From Janibacter alkaliphilus (GTDB lineage: Bacteria > Actinomycetota > Actinomycetes > Actinomycetales > Dermatophilaceae), in contig NZ_JACBZX010000001.1 of the NCBI RefSeq assembly GCF_013408565.1, positions 558,001 to 622,000 of the forward strand: 64,000 nt of DNA, written 5' to 3'. Within the stretch, counting starts at the first letter, position 1; each line of letters begins with the position of its first letter. The notes under the pieces were generated by a model. It made no database searches and was not told the DNA's origin. It was given only the letters and a program-made list of their open reading frames with translations. Made by a program: the position numbers and the translations under genes. Of this stretch, positions 16,037 through 23,542 are shown piece after piece.

Positions 16037-16870
16037 TCAGGAGCACTCGTCGAACTCGGGCGGGTTGACCTCTTCGTCGACCTCGAAGTTCGCCGGGCCG
16101 AAGTTGGCGTCCACGGCCTCCTGCCAGGCGCCGTCGTCGACCATCTTCTGCAGGGCGTCGTTGATCTGGCCGCACAGCTCGGTGTCCCCCTTCGGGATCC
16201 CGACGCCGTAGCGCTCCTCGGAGAAGGTGTTGCCGACGACCTTGAGCTCACCCTCGTACTGCTCCTGGGCGGCGTAGCCGGCGAGGATGGTGTTGTCCGT
16301 GGTCAGCGCGTCCAGCTGGCCGTTGACCAGCCCGTCGAGGCACTCGGAGTAGGTGTCGAACTCGCGCAGCTGCACGCCGGGCACCTCCTCCTGGACGTTC
16401 GCCGCCGACGTCGAGCCGGAGACCGAGCAGAGCCGCTTGCCGTCGAGGTCCTCGACGCCGGTGATGTCGGAGTCCTCGGCGACGAGCAGGTCCTGGCCGG
16501 CGATGAAGTAGGGCCCGGCGAAGGAGACCTTCTCCTTGCGCTCGTCGGTGATCGAGTAGGTCGCGAAGATCATGTCGACCTGCCCGGTCTCCAGCAGGGT
16601 CTCGCGCTGCGGGCTCGGCGCCTGGACGAACTCGACCTCCTGGCCGAGCTCCTCGGCCACGTAGTTGGCGACGTCGACGTCGAAGCCGCTGTAGCTGTCG
16701 CCCTCCTGGAAGCCCAGGCCTGGCTGGTCGAACTTGATGCCGACCTGCAGGGTGTCCCCGCCGCCGTCACCACCGCTGCCGCCGTCGCCGGAGTCGTCGC
16801 CGCAGGCGGTCAGGCCGAGGGCCAGCACGGCCGCGGAGCCGAGGGCGAGGAATCGTCGCTGCTTGCTCAT
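16037..16870 (-). CDS. gluB: Glutamate-binding lipoprotein GluB
   Basis: A 277-residue extracellular solute-binding protein, family 3. The signal peptide ends in the lipobox LTAC (Cys22), so it should be lipid-anchored outside the membrane. A Gly/Asp/Ser linker follows, then the bilobed domain (VGIKFDQPGLGF, SGFDVDVANYVAEELG, VDMIFATYSITDERKEKV), where the Arg/Lys pair binds the ligand carboxylate. It lies 59 bp after gluA. The best assignment is glutamate; aspartate or glutamine are possible. Confidence 0.88.
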   Translation of the reverse strand: MSKQRRFLALGSAAVLALGLTACGDDSGDGGSGGDGGGDTLQVGIKFDQPGLGFQEGDSYSGFDVDVANYVAEELGQEVEFVQAPSPQRETLLETGQVDMIFATYSITDERKEKVSFAGPYFIAGQDLLVAEDSDITGVEDLDGKRLCSVSGSTSAANVQEEVPGVQLREFDTYSECLDGLVNGQLDALTTDNTILAGYAAQEQYEGELKVVGNTFSEERYGVGIPKGDTELCGQINDALQKMVDDGAWQEAVDANFGPANFEVDEEVNPPEFDECS

Positions 16871-16929
16871 TGTCTCTTCTCCTTGCTCGGGCCGCGGTCG
16901 CGGCCGCTCCGTGCGATGGGTGTCTGGCG

Positions 16930-17670
16930 TCAGTGGGCGAGGATCTTGCCGAGGAAGTCCTTGGCACGGTCGCTGCGCGGGTTGGTGAAGAACTCCTCGG
17001 GGGTCGCCTCCTCGACGATCTCCCCGTCGGACATGAAGACCACCCGGTCGGCGGCTCGGCGGGCGAAGCCCATCTCGTGGGTGACGACGATCATCGTCAT
17101 CCCGGTCTGGGCGAGCTGAGTCATCACCTCCAGCACCTCGGTGATCATCTCCGGGTCGAGGGCGGAGGTCGGCTCGTCGAAGAGCATGATCTTGGGGTCC
17201 ATCGCCAGCGAGCGGGCGATGGCCACGCGCTGCTGCTGCCCTCCGGAGAGCTGCGCCGGGTACTTGCCGGCCTGCTCCTCGATGCCCACCCGCTCGAGCA
17301 GCTCCCGGGCCCGCTGCTGCGCCTGCGCCTTCGGGACCCGGCGCACCTTGAGCGGCCCGAGGGTGACGTTGTCGAGGATCGTCTTGTGGGCGAAGAGGTT
17401 GAAGGCCTGGAAGACCATCCCGACGTCAGAGCGCAGCCGGGCCAGCGCCTTGCCCTCCTCGGGCAGCGGCTCGCCGTCGATGGTGATCGAGCCGGACTCG
17501 TAGGTCTCCAGCCGGTTGATGGTGCGGCACAGGGTGGACTTGCCCGAGCCGGACGGTCCGATGACCACGACCACCTCGCCGCGGGCCACGGACAGGTTGA
17601 TGTCCTTGAGGACGTGCAGGTCCCCGAAGTGCTTGTTCACTCCGTCCAGGACGACGAGCGGCTCGGCCAT
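16930..17670 (-). CDS. gluA: Glutamate ABC transporter ATP-binding protein GluA
   Basis: A 246-residue ATPase driving the transporter. Walker A is [10 protein letters not shown], the Q-loop is [13 protein letters not shown], the signature is [15 protein letters not shown], Walker B is [14 protein letters not shown], and the switch histidine is in [12 protein letters not shown]. The start is ATG 17670 (MAEPLVV), which gives the normal length; the frame is open for about 78 more codons upstream, but that part overlaps the divergent SRPBCC gene. It is the first gene of the leftward gluABCD operon. Confidence 0.92.
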   Translation of the reverse strand: MAEPLVVLDGVNKHFGDLHVLKDINLSVARGEVVVVIGPSGSGKSTLCRTINRLETYESGSITIDGEPLPEEGKALARLRSDVGMVFQAFNLFAHKTILDNVTLGPLKVRRVPKAQAQQRARELLERVGIEEQAGKYPAQLSGGQQQRVAIARSLAMDPKIMLFDEPTSALDPEMITEVLEVMTQLAQTGMTMIVVTHEMGFARRAADRVVFMSDGEIVEEATPEEFFTNPRSDRAKDFLGKILAH

Positions 17671-17757
17671 GCGGGAGAACCTAGAGCCCGGGGAGCAGGA
17701 TGAGACCTGGAGCACACCGGTTGTTGTGCAGTCGAGACCTATCCGCGCGGGCGGTCC

Positions 17758-17763
17758 TACGAT
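17758..17763 (+). promoter_or_regulatory. -10 hexamer predicting a leaderless mRNA
   Basis: TACGAT, then exactly 7 bp, then ATG at 17771. The start site would be the A of the start codon. This favours 17771 over the in-frame ATG at 17762, which overlaps the hexamer itself. Confidence 0.5.
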
Positions 17764-17770
17764 GACCGGC

Positions 17771-18229
17771 ATGCCTGACTTCACGATCTCCCGCTCGGTG
17801 CACGTCGACGCGGACAGCGCCACCGTGCACGCCCTGGTCGACGACTTCCACGAGTGGGTGCACTGGTCGCCCTGGGAGGGCACCGACCCGGACCTGCAGC
17901 GCACCTACACCGGACCGTCCCGCGGGGTCGGCTCGAGCTACGCCTGGAAGGGCAACCGGGCCGGGGAGGGCACGATGACCATCACCGGCTCCTCGCCGGA
18001 GCACGTGGCGCTCGACCTCTCCTTCGTCAAGCCCTTCACGGCGCACAACCAGGTGAGGTTCACCTTCGAGCCGGTCGCGGCCGGCGGCACCGAGGTGACC
18101 TGGACGATGCACGGCACGCGCGGCCGGGTGGCGGCGCTGTCCATGCGGCTGATCAAGATGGACGACCGGCTGGCCAAGGACTTCGACCGGGGCCTGGCGT
18201 CGCTGCGGGAGCGGGCTGAGTCGCGCTGA
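17771..18229 (+). CDS. SRPBCC-family (START/Bet v1-like) protein
   Basis: A 152-residue cytoplasmic protein with the helix-grip fold used to bind hydrophobic ligands. It starts with the typical [21 protein letters not shown], then [13 protein letters not shown], a long run of beta strands ([34 protein letters not shown]) and a C-terminal helix that closes the cavity. The start is chosen from the leaderless-type promoter. It is divergent from gluA, and its 3' end abuts a 31-32-bp tandem-repeat array. The role cannot be stated more exactly than polyketide-cyclase/dehydrase-like. Confidence 0.75.
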   Translation: MPDFTISRSVHVDADSATVHALVDDFHEWVHWSPWEGTDPDLQRTYTGPSRGVGSSYAWKGNRAGEGTMTITGSSPEHVALDLSFVKPFTAHNQVRFTFEPVAAGGTEVTWTMHGTRGRVAALSMRLIKMDDRLAKDFDRGLASLRERAESR

Positions 18230-18252
18230 ACACCTCGCGCCCCTGACCACCC

Positions 18253-18456
18253 GCAGCTGCCCGGGCAAATCACCACCCAGCCCGCAACTGCCCGGGCAAA
18301 TCACCACCTCCGTCCACAACTGCCCGGGCAATTCACCATCCTGGCCCGCAACTGCCCGGGCAAATTCACCCACTAGTGCGCAACTGCCCGGGCAAATCAC
18401 CACCCAGCCCGCAACTGCCCGGGTAAATCACCAACTAGTGCGCAACTGCCCGGGTT
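18253..18456. repeat. Tandem array of seven 31-32 bp units, type 1
   Basis: Units start at 18253, 18284, 18316, 18348, 18380, 18411 and 18442. The conserved part is GCAACTGCCCGGGCAAATCA with a few changes, then a variable 11-12 bp such as CCACCCAGCCC or CCAACTAGTGC. Each unit holds the 10-bp palindrome TGCCCGGGCA, except the last two, which read CCGGGT. The array fills the gap between two convergent genes (SRPBCC protein and pckG). A second array of the same family is at 38515. Too short-spaced and too degenerate for CRISPR. Confidence 0.9.
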
Positions 18457-18495
18457 TTGCGCAGCCGGAGGCGGCCCCGAGGGGCGACGCGACGG

Positions 18496-18536
18496 ACGAA
18501 GGGGGTCCCGACCGTGACGGTCGGGACCCCCTTCGT
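18496..18536. terminator. 41-bp palindromic terminator
   Basis: Perfect 20-nt arms (18496-18515 and 18517-18536) with stem base ACGAAGGGGGTCCC and a single-base centre. It lies just downstream of pckG (leftward) and beyond the repeat array for the rightward gene. Same design as 9596-9646. Confidence 0.85.
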
Positions 18537-18556
18537 GCGGGTCGGCGGGACCAGGC

Positions 18557-20410
18557 TCAGCCCTCGGCGCGCTGCACGGCGTCGGCGACCCGGCGGTGGG
18601 CGACCCAGATCTCCTCGGGCAGCTCGCGGAACTGCTCCAGGTGCTCCTGCCGGTAGCCCATCTCCTCGCGCCAGCGCGGCACGTCGATGGTGAGGATCCG
18701 GTCGAGGTCCTCGCGCGGCAGGTCGAGACCGGTGAGGTCGAGCTCCTCCTCGGTGGGCAGCACGCCGACCGCGGTCTCGCGCCCGGTGACCTCGCCGTCC
18801 TTGAGGCGGCACAGCCACAGCAGGGCCCGCAGGTTCTCCCGGTAGCCCGGCCACAGGAAGTGCCCGTCCTCGCTGTCCCGCTGGAACCAGTTGACGTGCG
18901 CGAAGATCGGCTGCTCGCTGGCGGCGCCGACGATCTTCAGCCAGTGCGCGGCGTAGTCGCCCTCGGGGTAGGACATGAAGGGGCGCATCGACATCGGGTC
19001 GTAGCGCAGCACGCCCTCCTTGCCGTCGGCGGCGGAGGTGGCCTCGGCGCCGAGCGTCAGGCCGTCGTAGACGCCCTCGGCGAGGTCGTTGATCGCGCGG
19101 ATCAGCGGCTCGCGGTCACGGGTGCGGCCACCGAAGATGATCGCGTCGATCTTCACCCCGGCCGGGTCGCTGTAGTCCGGGGCGACGTTGGGCACCTGGT
19201 CCAGGCTGGTGGTGAAGCGGCTGTTCGGGTGCGCCCAGGGGTCGCCGGCCTCGTCCGGGTTGCGGTCGGCGATCTTCTCGCCCTTCCAGTCCACCCACCC
19301 GGCGGTGTCGCTGGGACGCTCCGGGGTCTTGCCCTCCCACCACACCTCGTGGGTGTCCGGGTTGTAGGCGACGTTGGTGAAGAGCGCCTGCGCACCCGGG
19401 GCGATCGACTCCAGGGCGGTCGGGTTGGTCTTCTCGTTGGTGTCCTTGGCGACACCGAAGACACCGTTCTCCGGGTTGAGGCCGTAGAGCGCGCCGTCCT
19501 CGCCGACCCAGAGCCAGGCGATGTCGTCGCCGTAGAAGCTCACGTGGTACCGGTCGCCGAGGGCGTCCGGGGCCAGGGTCATCGCCAGGTTGGTCTTGCC
19601 GGAGGCGCTGGGGAAGCCGCCGCAGACGTGCCAGGTCTTGCCGGTCTGCTTGTCGTGGATGCCCAGCAGCATGAACTGCTCGGAGAGGAACTGCCCGGAG
19701 GCCCAGCCGTCGTAGCTGGCCTGGCGCAGGCCGTGGGCGATCTTGCCGAGCAGCGCGTTGCCGCCGTAGGAGCTGCCGAAGTGCAGGATGGTCCGCTGGT
19801 CGGCGACGGTGACGAAGTTGCGCTTGTCGTCCGGGGTGCCCTGGCCGAGGTTCTCCAGGTCGCCGGTGACGTGCACGGCGCGGACGAAGTGGTCCGGCTC
19901 GGCGAGGTTGTTGATGAGGTCCACGCCGACCCGGGCCATGCGGATCATGTGCAGGCAGACGGTCCGGTTGTCGGTGAGCTCGACCCCGGCGGCGAACTTC
20001 TCCAGCGGGGAGCCGGGAGGGGCCATGAGGTAGGGGATGACGTACATCGTCTTGCCGGCGAGCGCGCCCTTCATGTGGCCCTCGACCACCGGGCGGATCT
20101 CGTCGGCGTGCCGCCAGTTGTTGTAGACGCCGCGGTCGGACTCGTTGCTCGTGGCGACGATGGTCCGCTCCTCCGAGCGGGCGGTGTCCTTGCTGTAGCT
20201 GCGCGAGTAGTAGAGGCCCTCGCCGGCGGGCTGGATCTCGTCGGCGGCCAGCGCCTCCTCGATGAGCCGGGAGTCGTCGGCGGCGCTGACGACCTCGATC
20301 CGCTCCGCGCCGGTGTGCTCCGCCCAGTACCGGACGAACTCCTTGACCGCCTCGTTCGTCAGGCCTGCAGCCTCGAGCGCTCCGTCCACATCGACCACCG
20401 TCGTGCTCAC
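18557..20410 (-). CDS. pckG: Phosphoenolpyruvate carboxykinase (GTP)
   Basis: Interconverts oxaloacetate and phosphoenolpyruvate with GTP/GDP, the gateway of gluconeogenesis, in the cytoplasm. The 617-residue length matches the GTP-dependent family used by actinobacteria. The active-site loop HVCGGFPSASGKTNLAMT contains the hyper-reactive cysteine and the phosphate-binding lysine; FYGDDIAWLW and RFTTSLDQVPN support the family. It is a single gene with a strong terminator after it and a 234-bp upstream region holding small inverted repeats. Valine and fatty-acid catabolism nearby would feed it via the TCA cycle, but no regulatory link is visible. Confidence 0.95.
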   Translation of the reverse strand: MSTTVVDVDGALEAAGLTNEAVKEFVRYWAEHTGAERIEVVSAADDSRLIEEALAADEIQPAGEGLYYSRSYSKDTARSEERTIVATSNESDRGVYNNWRHADEIRPVVEGHMKGALAGKTMYVIPYLMAPPGSPLEKFAAGVELTDNRTVCLHMIRMARVGVDLINNLAEPDHFVRAVHVTGDLENLGQGTPDDKRNFVTVADQRTILHFGSSYGGNALLGKIAHGLRQASYDGWASGQFLSEQFMLLGIHDKQTGKTWHVCGGFPSASGKTNLAMTLAPDALGDRYHVSFYGDDIAWLWVGEDGALYGLNPENGVFGVAKDTNEKTNPTALESIAPGAQALFTNVAYNPDTHEVWWEGKTPERPSDTAGWVDWKGEKIADRNPDEAGDPWAHPNSRFTTSLDQVPNVAPDYSDPAGVKIDAIIFGGRTRDREPLIRAINDLAEGVYDGLTLGAEATSAADGKEGVLRYDPMSMRPFMSYPEGDYAAHWLKIVGAASEQPIFAHVNWFQRDSEDGHFLWPGYRENLRALLWLCRLKDGEVTGRETAVGVLPTEEELDLTGLDLPREDLDRILTIDVPRWREEMGYRQEHLEQFRELPEEIWVAHRRVADAVQRAEG

Positions 20411-20574
20411 CTTTCGCCCTTCGCGTCCGGCGCGACGCGTCCTCGTCGCCGCGCGTCACGGACGTCGCCGGGATGACGCTGCTCGCCTCCGCGGTCGGCG
20501 GCGTCCGTGTGGGCCACACTCAACCACGCGCACCGCACCCAGGCACCATCGGATGTGGTGATCTGCCCGGAAGT

Positions 20575-20590
20575 GTGAGGGACCACTCAC
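20575..20590. promoter_or_regulatory. Small inverted repeat upstream of pckG
   Basis: GTGAG (20575-20579) and CTCAC (20586-20590) around GGACCA, 165 bp upstream of the pckG start. It could be a binding site in the pckG control region. Nothing else in 20411-20574 stands out. Confidence 0.25.
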
Positions 20591-20592
20591 GG

Positions 20593-20621
20593 CACATCTA
20601 CGACATCTCGTCGTAGATGTG
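20593..20621 (-). terminator. Hairpin downstream of the arsenic operon
   Basis: 12-bp perfect arms CACATCTACGAC (20593-20604) and GTCGTAGATGTG (20610-20621) with a 5-nt loop, 24-52 bp past the arsC stop. Probably the operon terminator, though it has no T tract. Confidence 0.55.
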
Positions 20622-20644
20622 ACCGGGGTCTCATCCTCGGCGCG

Positions 20645-21058
20645 TCAGCGGGCGACGGGCGTGACGCCGAGCTGCTCGATGAGCCGCTCGACCCGGCCGC
20701 GGATCGCGTCGCGGATGGGACGCACCGCGGCCAGGCCCTGGCCGGCCGGGTCGTCCAGAGCCCAGTCCTCGTAGCGCTTCCCGGGGAAGATCGGGCAGGC
20801 GTCGCCGCAGCCCATCGTCACCACGACGTCCGAGGCCTGCACCGCCTCCGAGGTGAGCACCCGCGGCTGCTGGGCGGACAGGTCGATCCCCTCCTCGGCC
20901 ATCGCCTCGACCGCGACCGGGTTGACCGTCTCGGCCGGCTCGGACCCGGCCGAGCGCACCTCGACGGCGCCGCCGGAGAGATGGGCGAGGTAGCCGGCGG
21001 CCATCTGGGACCGGCCGGCGTTGTGCACACAGACGAAGAGGACGCTGGGTCGGCTCAT
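20645..21058 (-). CDS. arsC: Arsenate reductase, low-molecular-weight phosphatase type
   Basis: A 137-residue cytoplasmic enzyme reducing arsenate to arsenite for export by the pump encoded upstream. The P-loop is CVHNAGRS (Cys10-Ser17), and the LMW-PTPase fold continues through VRSAGSEPAETVNP and the paired-cysteine region VTMGCGDACPIFPGKRYEDW. Cys residues in MGCGDAC suit the thioredoxin- or mycothiol-coupled mechanism. Last gene of the acr3-arsC-like-arsC operon, 107 bp after the preceding gene. Confidence 0.9.
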   Translation of the reverse strand: MSRPSVLFVCVHNAGRSQMAAGYLAHLSGGAVEVRSAGSEPAETVNPVAVEAMAEEGIDLSAQQPRVLTSEAVQASDVVVTMGCGDACPIFPGKRYEDWALDDPAGQGLAAVRPIRDAIRGRVERLIEQLGVTPVAR

Positions 21059-21165
21059 GGGACACCTCTGGCGGTCGTGGACGGACGGGTCGTGGTCGGA
21101 CGGATCGTGCGCAGCGAAGGGGAGCGAGGCCGCCGGCGGCAGCAGGGCCGGGCGACAGGGCCCAG

Positions 21166-21795
21166 TCAGCGATGGTCGTCGAGGACCTCGGCGAGCAGGG
21201 CGGTGACCCGGGCCTGGATGTCGTCGCGGATGGCCCGCACCACCGGCAGCGGCTGCCCGTCGGGGTCGGCGACGTCCCAGTCGAGGTAGCGGCGGCCGGG
21301 CACGTAGGGGCAGCTGTCGCCGCAGCCCATCGTGACGATGACGTCGGCGGCGTGCACGACGTCGCCGGTCAACGGCTTGGGGAACTCGCCCTCGACAACC
21401 ACGCCGCGCTCGGCCAGCACCTCGATCGCCACCGGCTGGATCTGGCCGGTCGGCGCCGACCCGGCGGAGCGCACGTGCACCCGGCCGGCGGACAGGTGCC
21501 GGGCCAGCGCAGCGGCCATCACCGAGCGCCCGGAGTTGTGCACGCAGACGAAGAGCAGCTCCGGGGTGGCCCGGGCGACGCGCCCCTGGGCCTGGGCGGC
21601 GGCGAGCAGCTGGTCGCGGGCGAAGCGCTCGACGAGGATCGGCAGGAAGTCCGGGACGGTGGAGAGGGGCTCGAGCTGCTCGCGGGCACGGGCCACGGCC
21701 TCGGCGACCGCCTCCTGGTCGATGGTGCCGTGGTAGCGGTAGGCGAGGTCGTCGACGATGGCCTCGTAGGCCTCGGTGGTCAGGGCACGGCTCAT
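21166..21795 (-). CDS. ArsC-like protein with an N-terminal helical domain
   Basis: A 209-residue protein: residues 1-75 form an all-helical domain (DDLAYRYHGTIDQEAVAEAV, LPILVERFARDQLLAAA), then an ArsC-type domain starting at LLFVCVHNSGRS with P-loop Cys84 and MGCGDSCPYVPGRRY. The N-terminal part resembles the three-helix dimerisation domain of some actinobacterial arsenate-mycothiol enzymes. It overlaps acr3 by 4 bp (ATGA at 21795). With the single-domain ArsC downstream, the operon has two reductase-like proteins; one may act as arsenate-mycothiol transferase or a dimeric reductase. That split is inference. Confidence 0.85.
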   Translation of the reverse strand: MSRALTTEAYEAIVDDLAYRYHGTIDQEAVAEAVARAREQLEPLSTVPDFLPILVERFARDQLLAAAQAQGRVARATPELLFVCVHNSGRSVMAAALARHLSAGRVHVRSAGSAPTGQIQPVAIEVLAERGVVVEGEFPKPLTGDVVHAADVIVTMGCGDSCPYVPGRRYLDWDVADPDGQPLPVVRAIRDDIQARVTALLAEVLDDHR

Positions 21796-22925
21796 GACTG
21801 CTCTCCTGTCTCGGTGGTGGCCGACCGGCGCGCGGTGGCGGCGGACGGACGTGCGGCGGAGCGGGTCAGCCGACGGCGCAGGGCGAGGCTGACGTAGACG
21901 AGGGCGACGAGCACGGGGACCTCGATCAGCGGTCCGACGACGCCGGCGAGCGCCTGCCCCGAGGTCACCCCGAAGGTGGCGATGGCCACGGCGATGGCGA
22001 GCTCGAAGTTGTTGCCGGCGGCGGTGAAGGCGAGCGTCGTGGTCCGCTCGTAGCCCAGCCCGACGAGGTGGCCCAGCAGGAAGCCCCCGCCCCACATGAG
22101 GGCGAAGTAGAGGAGCAGCGGCACGGCGATCCGGGCGACGTCGAGCGGGTTGGCGAGGATCGCGTCGCCCTGCAGGGCGAAGAGGACGACGATGGTGAAG
22201 AGCAGCCCGTAGAGGGCCCACGGGCCGATCCGCGGCAGGAAGCGCTCCTCGTACCAGGTGCGCCCCTTCGCCCGCTCCCCCAGCCGCCGGGTGAGGTAGC
22301 CGGCCAGCAGCGGGATCCCGAGGAAGATCAGCACCGACCGGGCGATGTCCCAGGTGGAGGCGTCGATGCCGGTCTGGTCCAGGCCGAGCCAGCCCGGCAG
22401 CACGGAGAGGTAGAACCAGCCGAGCCCGGCGAAGGCGACGACCTGGAAGAGCGAGTTGATGGCGACGAGCACGGCTGCCGCCTCGCGGTCCCCGCAGGCC
22501 AGGTCGTTCCAGATGATGACCATGGCGATGCACCGGGCGAGGCCGACGATGATCAGGCCGGTGCGGTACTCCGGCAGGTCCGGCAGGAAGGTCCAGGCGA
22601 GCACGAACATCAGCGCCGGGCCGAGCACCCAGTTCAGGACCAGGGAGGAGACCAGCAGCCGCCGGTCGGAGGTGACCGCGCCGACCCGGTCGTAGCGCAC
22701 CTTCGCCAGGACCGGGTACATCATCACCAGCAGGCCGAGGGCGATCGGCAGCGAGACGCCGTCCACCTCGACGGCGGCCAGGGCGTCGCCCAGGCCCGGC
22801 AGCAGCCGGCCGAGGGCGAGCCCGACGAGCATCGCCAGCCCGATCCACACCGGCAGGTAGCGGTCCAGTGTGCCCAGGCGCTCCGCGACGGGAGCCTCCG
22901 GCGGGGCGGTTCCGGTGACGGTCAC
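21792..22925 (-). CDS. acr3: Arsenite efflux permease, ACR3 family
   Basis: A 377-residue membrane pump exporting arsenite. About ten transmembrane helices are visible, with the ACR3 hallmark around the transport cysteine, GLARCIAMVIIWNDLACGD, and AAGNNFELAIAVAIATFG near the C-terminus. I use GTG 22925, which has GAGGAG just upstream; the frame is open further up but covers the promoter region. It is the first gene of the operon, divergent from arsR. Confidence 0.92.
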   Translation of the reverse strand: MTVTGTAPPEAPVAERLGTLDRYLPVWIGLAMLVGLALGRLLPGLGDALAAVEVDGVSLPIALGLLVMMYPVLAKVRYDRVGAVTSDRRLLVSSLVLNWVLGPALMFVLAWTFLPDLPEYRTGLIIVGLARCIAMVIIWNDLACGDREAAAVLVAINSLFQVVAFAGLGWFYLSVLPGWLGLDQTGIDASTWDIARSVLIFLGIPLLAGYLTRRLGERAKGRTWYEERFLPRIGPWALYGLLFTIVVLFALQGDAILANPLDVARIAVPLLLYFALMWGGGFLLGHLVGLGYERTTTLAFTAAGNNFELAIAVAIATFGVTSGQALAGVVGPLIEVPVLVALVYVSLALRRRLTRSAARPSAATARRSATTETGEQS

Positions 22926-23065
22926 GTCTCTCCTCGCGGGGCGGTCGGGGTCGGGCGGCGTGCGACGACGGGCGCGGCCGAGCGAAGCCATCGGCACCCG
23001 GTCAACCACACCCAGGTCATCGACGCTCGTCGATGCCACGACCCAGCCTGACAACCAACATCGGC

Positions 23066-23093
23066 ACCTGTCAATATGGATACCTGTCGATAT
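23066..23093. promoter_or_regulatory. Candidate ArsR operator
   Basis: In the acr3-arsR intergenic region a direct repeat ACCTGTCAATATG (23066) / ACCTGTCGATATG (23082) repeats every 16 bp. On the other strand this is ATATYGACAGGT twice. The position between divergent ars genes suggests ArsR binding. The local AT content is higher than around it. Confidence 0.45.
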
Positions 23094-23140
23094 GCTGATC
23101 GCCCTCGACACCACGACCGGCAGCCAGGGAAGGTGGAGCC

Positions 23141-23506
23141 ATGACCGCGACGATCGGCGACCCCGCTCCGGACCAGGGGCAGGATCAGGGGCGCGACGAG
23201 ACGGTCTGCGTGCCGCTCGCCGGACCCGCGCTGCCCCTCGACGAGGCCCGGCGCCGGGCCGAGCTGCTCAAGGTCGTCGCCGACCCGGTGCGCCTGCAGC
23301 TGCTCAGCCTCATCCTCGGCGCACCGGGCCAGGAGTCGTGCGTGTGCGACATGACCGCGCAGGTCGACGTCTCCCAGCCCACCGTGAGCCACCACCTCAA
23401 GCAGCTCGTCGAGGCCGGGCTGCTGGAGCGGGAGCGCCGCGGCAGCTGGGCGTGGTTCCACCTTCGCCCGGAGCGGCTCGAGGAGATCCGGGCCGCGCTC
23501 CCCTGA
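23141..23506 (+). CDS. arsR: ArsR-family arsenic-responsive repressor
   Basis: A 121-residue winged-helix repressor released from DNA by arsenite. The metal-site segment is ESCVCDMTAQ on helix alpha3, the classical ELCVCDL-type site, with recognition helix VDVSQPTVSHHLKQLVEAG. The N-terminal 35 residues are acidic and Gln-rich and include a further Cys (ETVCVPL). It is divergent from acr3 and should repress both directions. Preceded by AAGGTGGAG, a good ribosome-binding site. Confidence 0.9.
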   Translation: MTATIGDPAPDQGQDQGRDETVCVPLAGPALPLDEARRRAELLKVVADPVRLQLLSLILGAPGQESCVCDMTAQVDVSQPTVSHHLKQLVEAGLLERERRGSWAWFHLRPERLEEIRAALP

Positions 23507-23542
23507 CCCGCCCCAGCCACGACCCCCAGGACCCCGGCGCCC

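Noticed and set aside
18253..18456. CRISPR array
   Set aside because: Unit length is 31-32 bp in total with only 11-12 bp between conserved parts, spacers are not unique sequences, and no cas genes are present. The same applies to 38515-38660.
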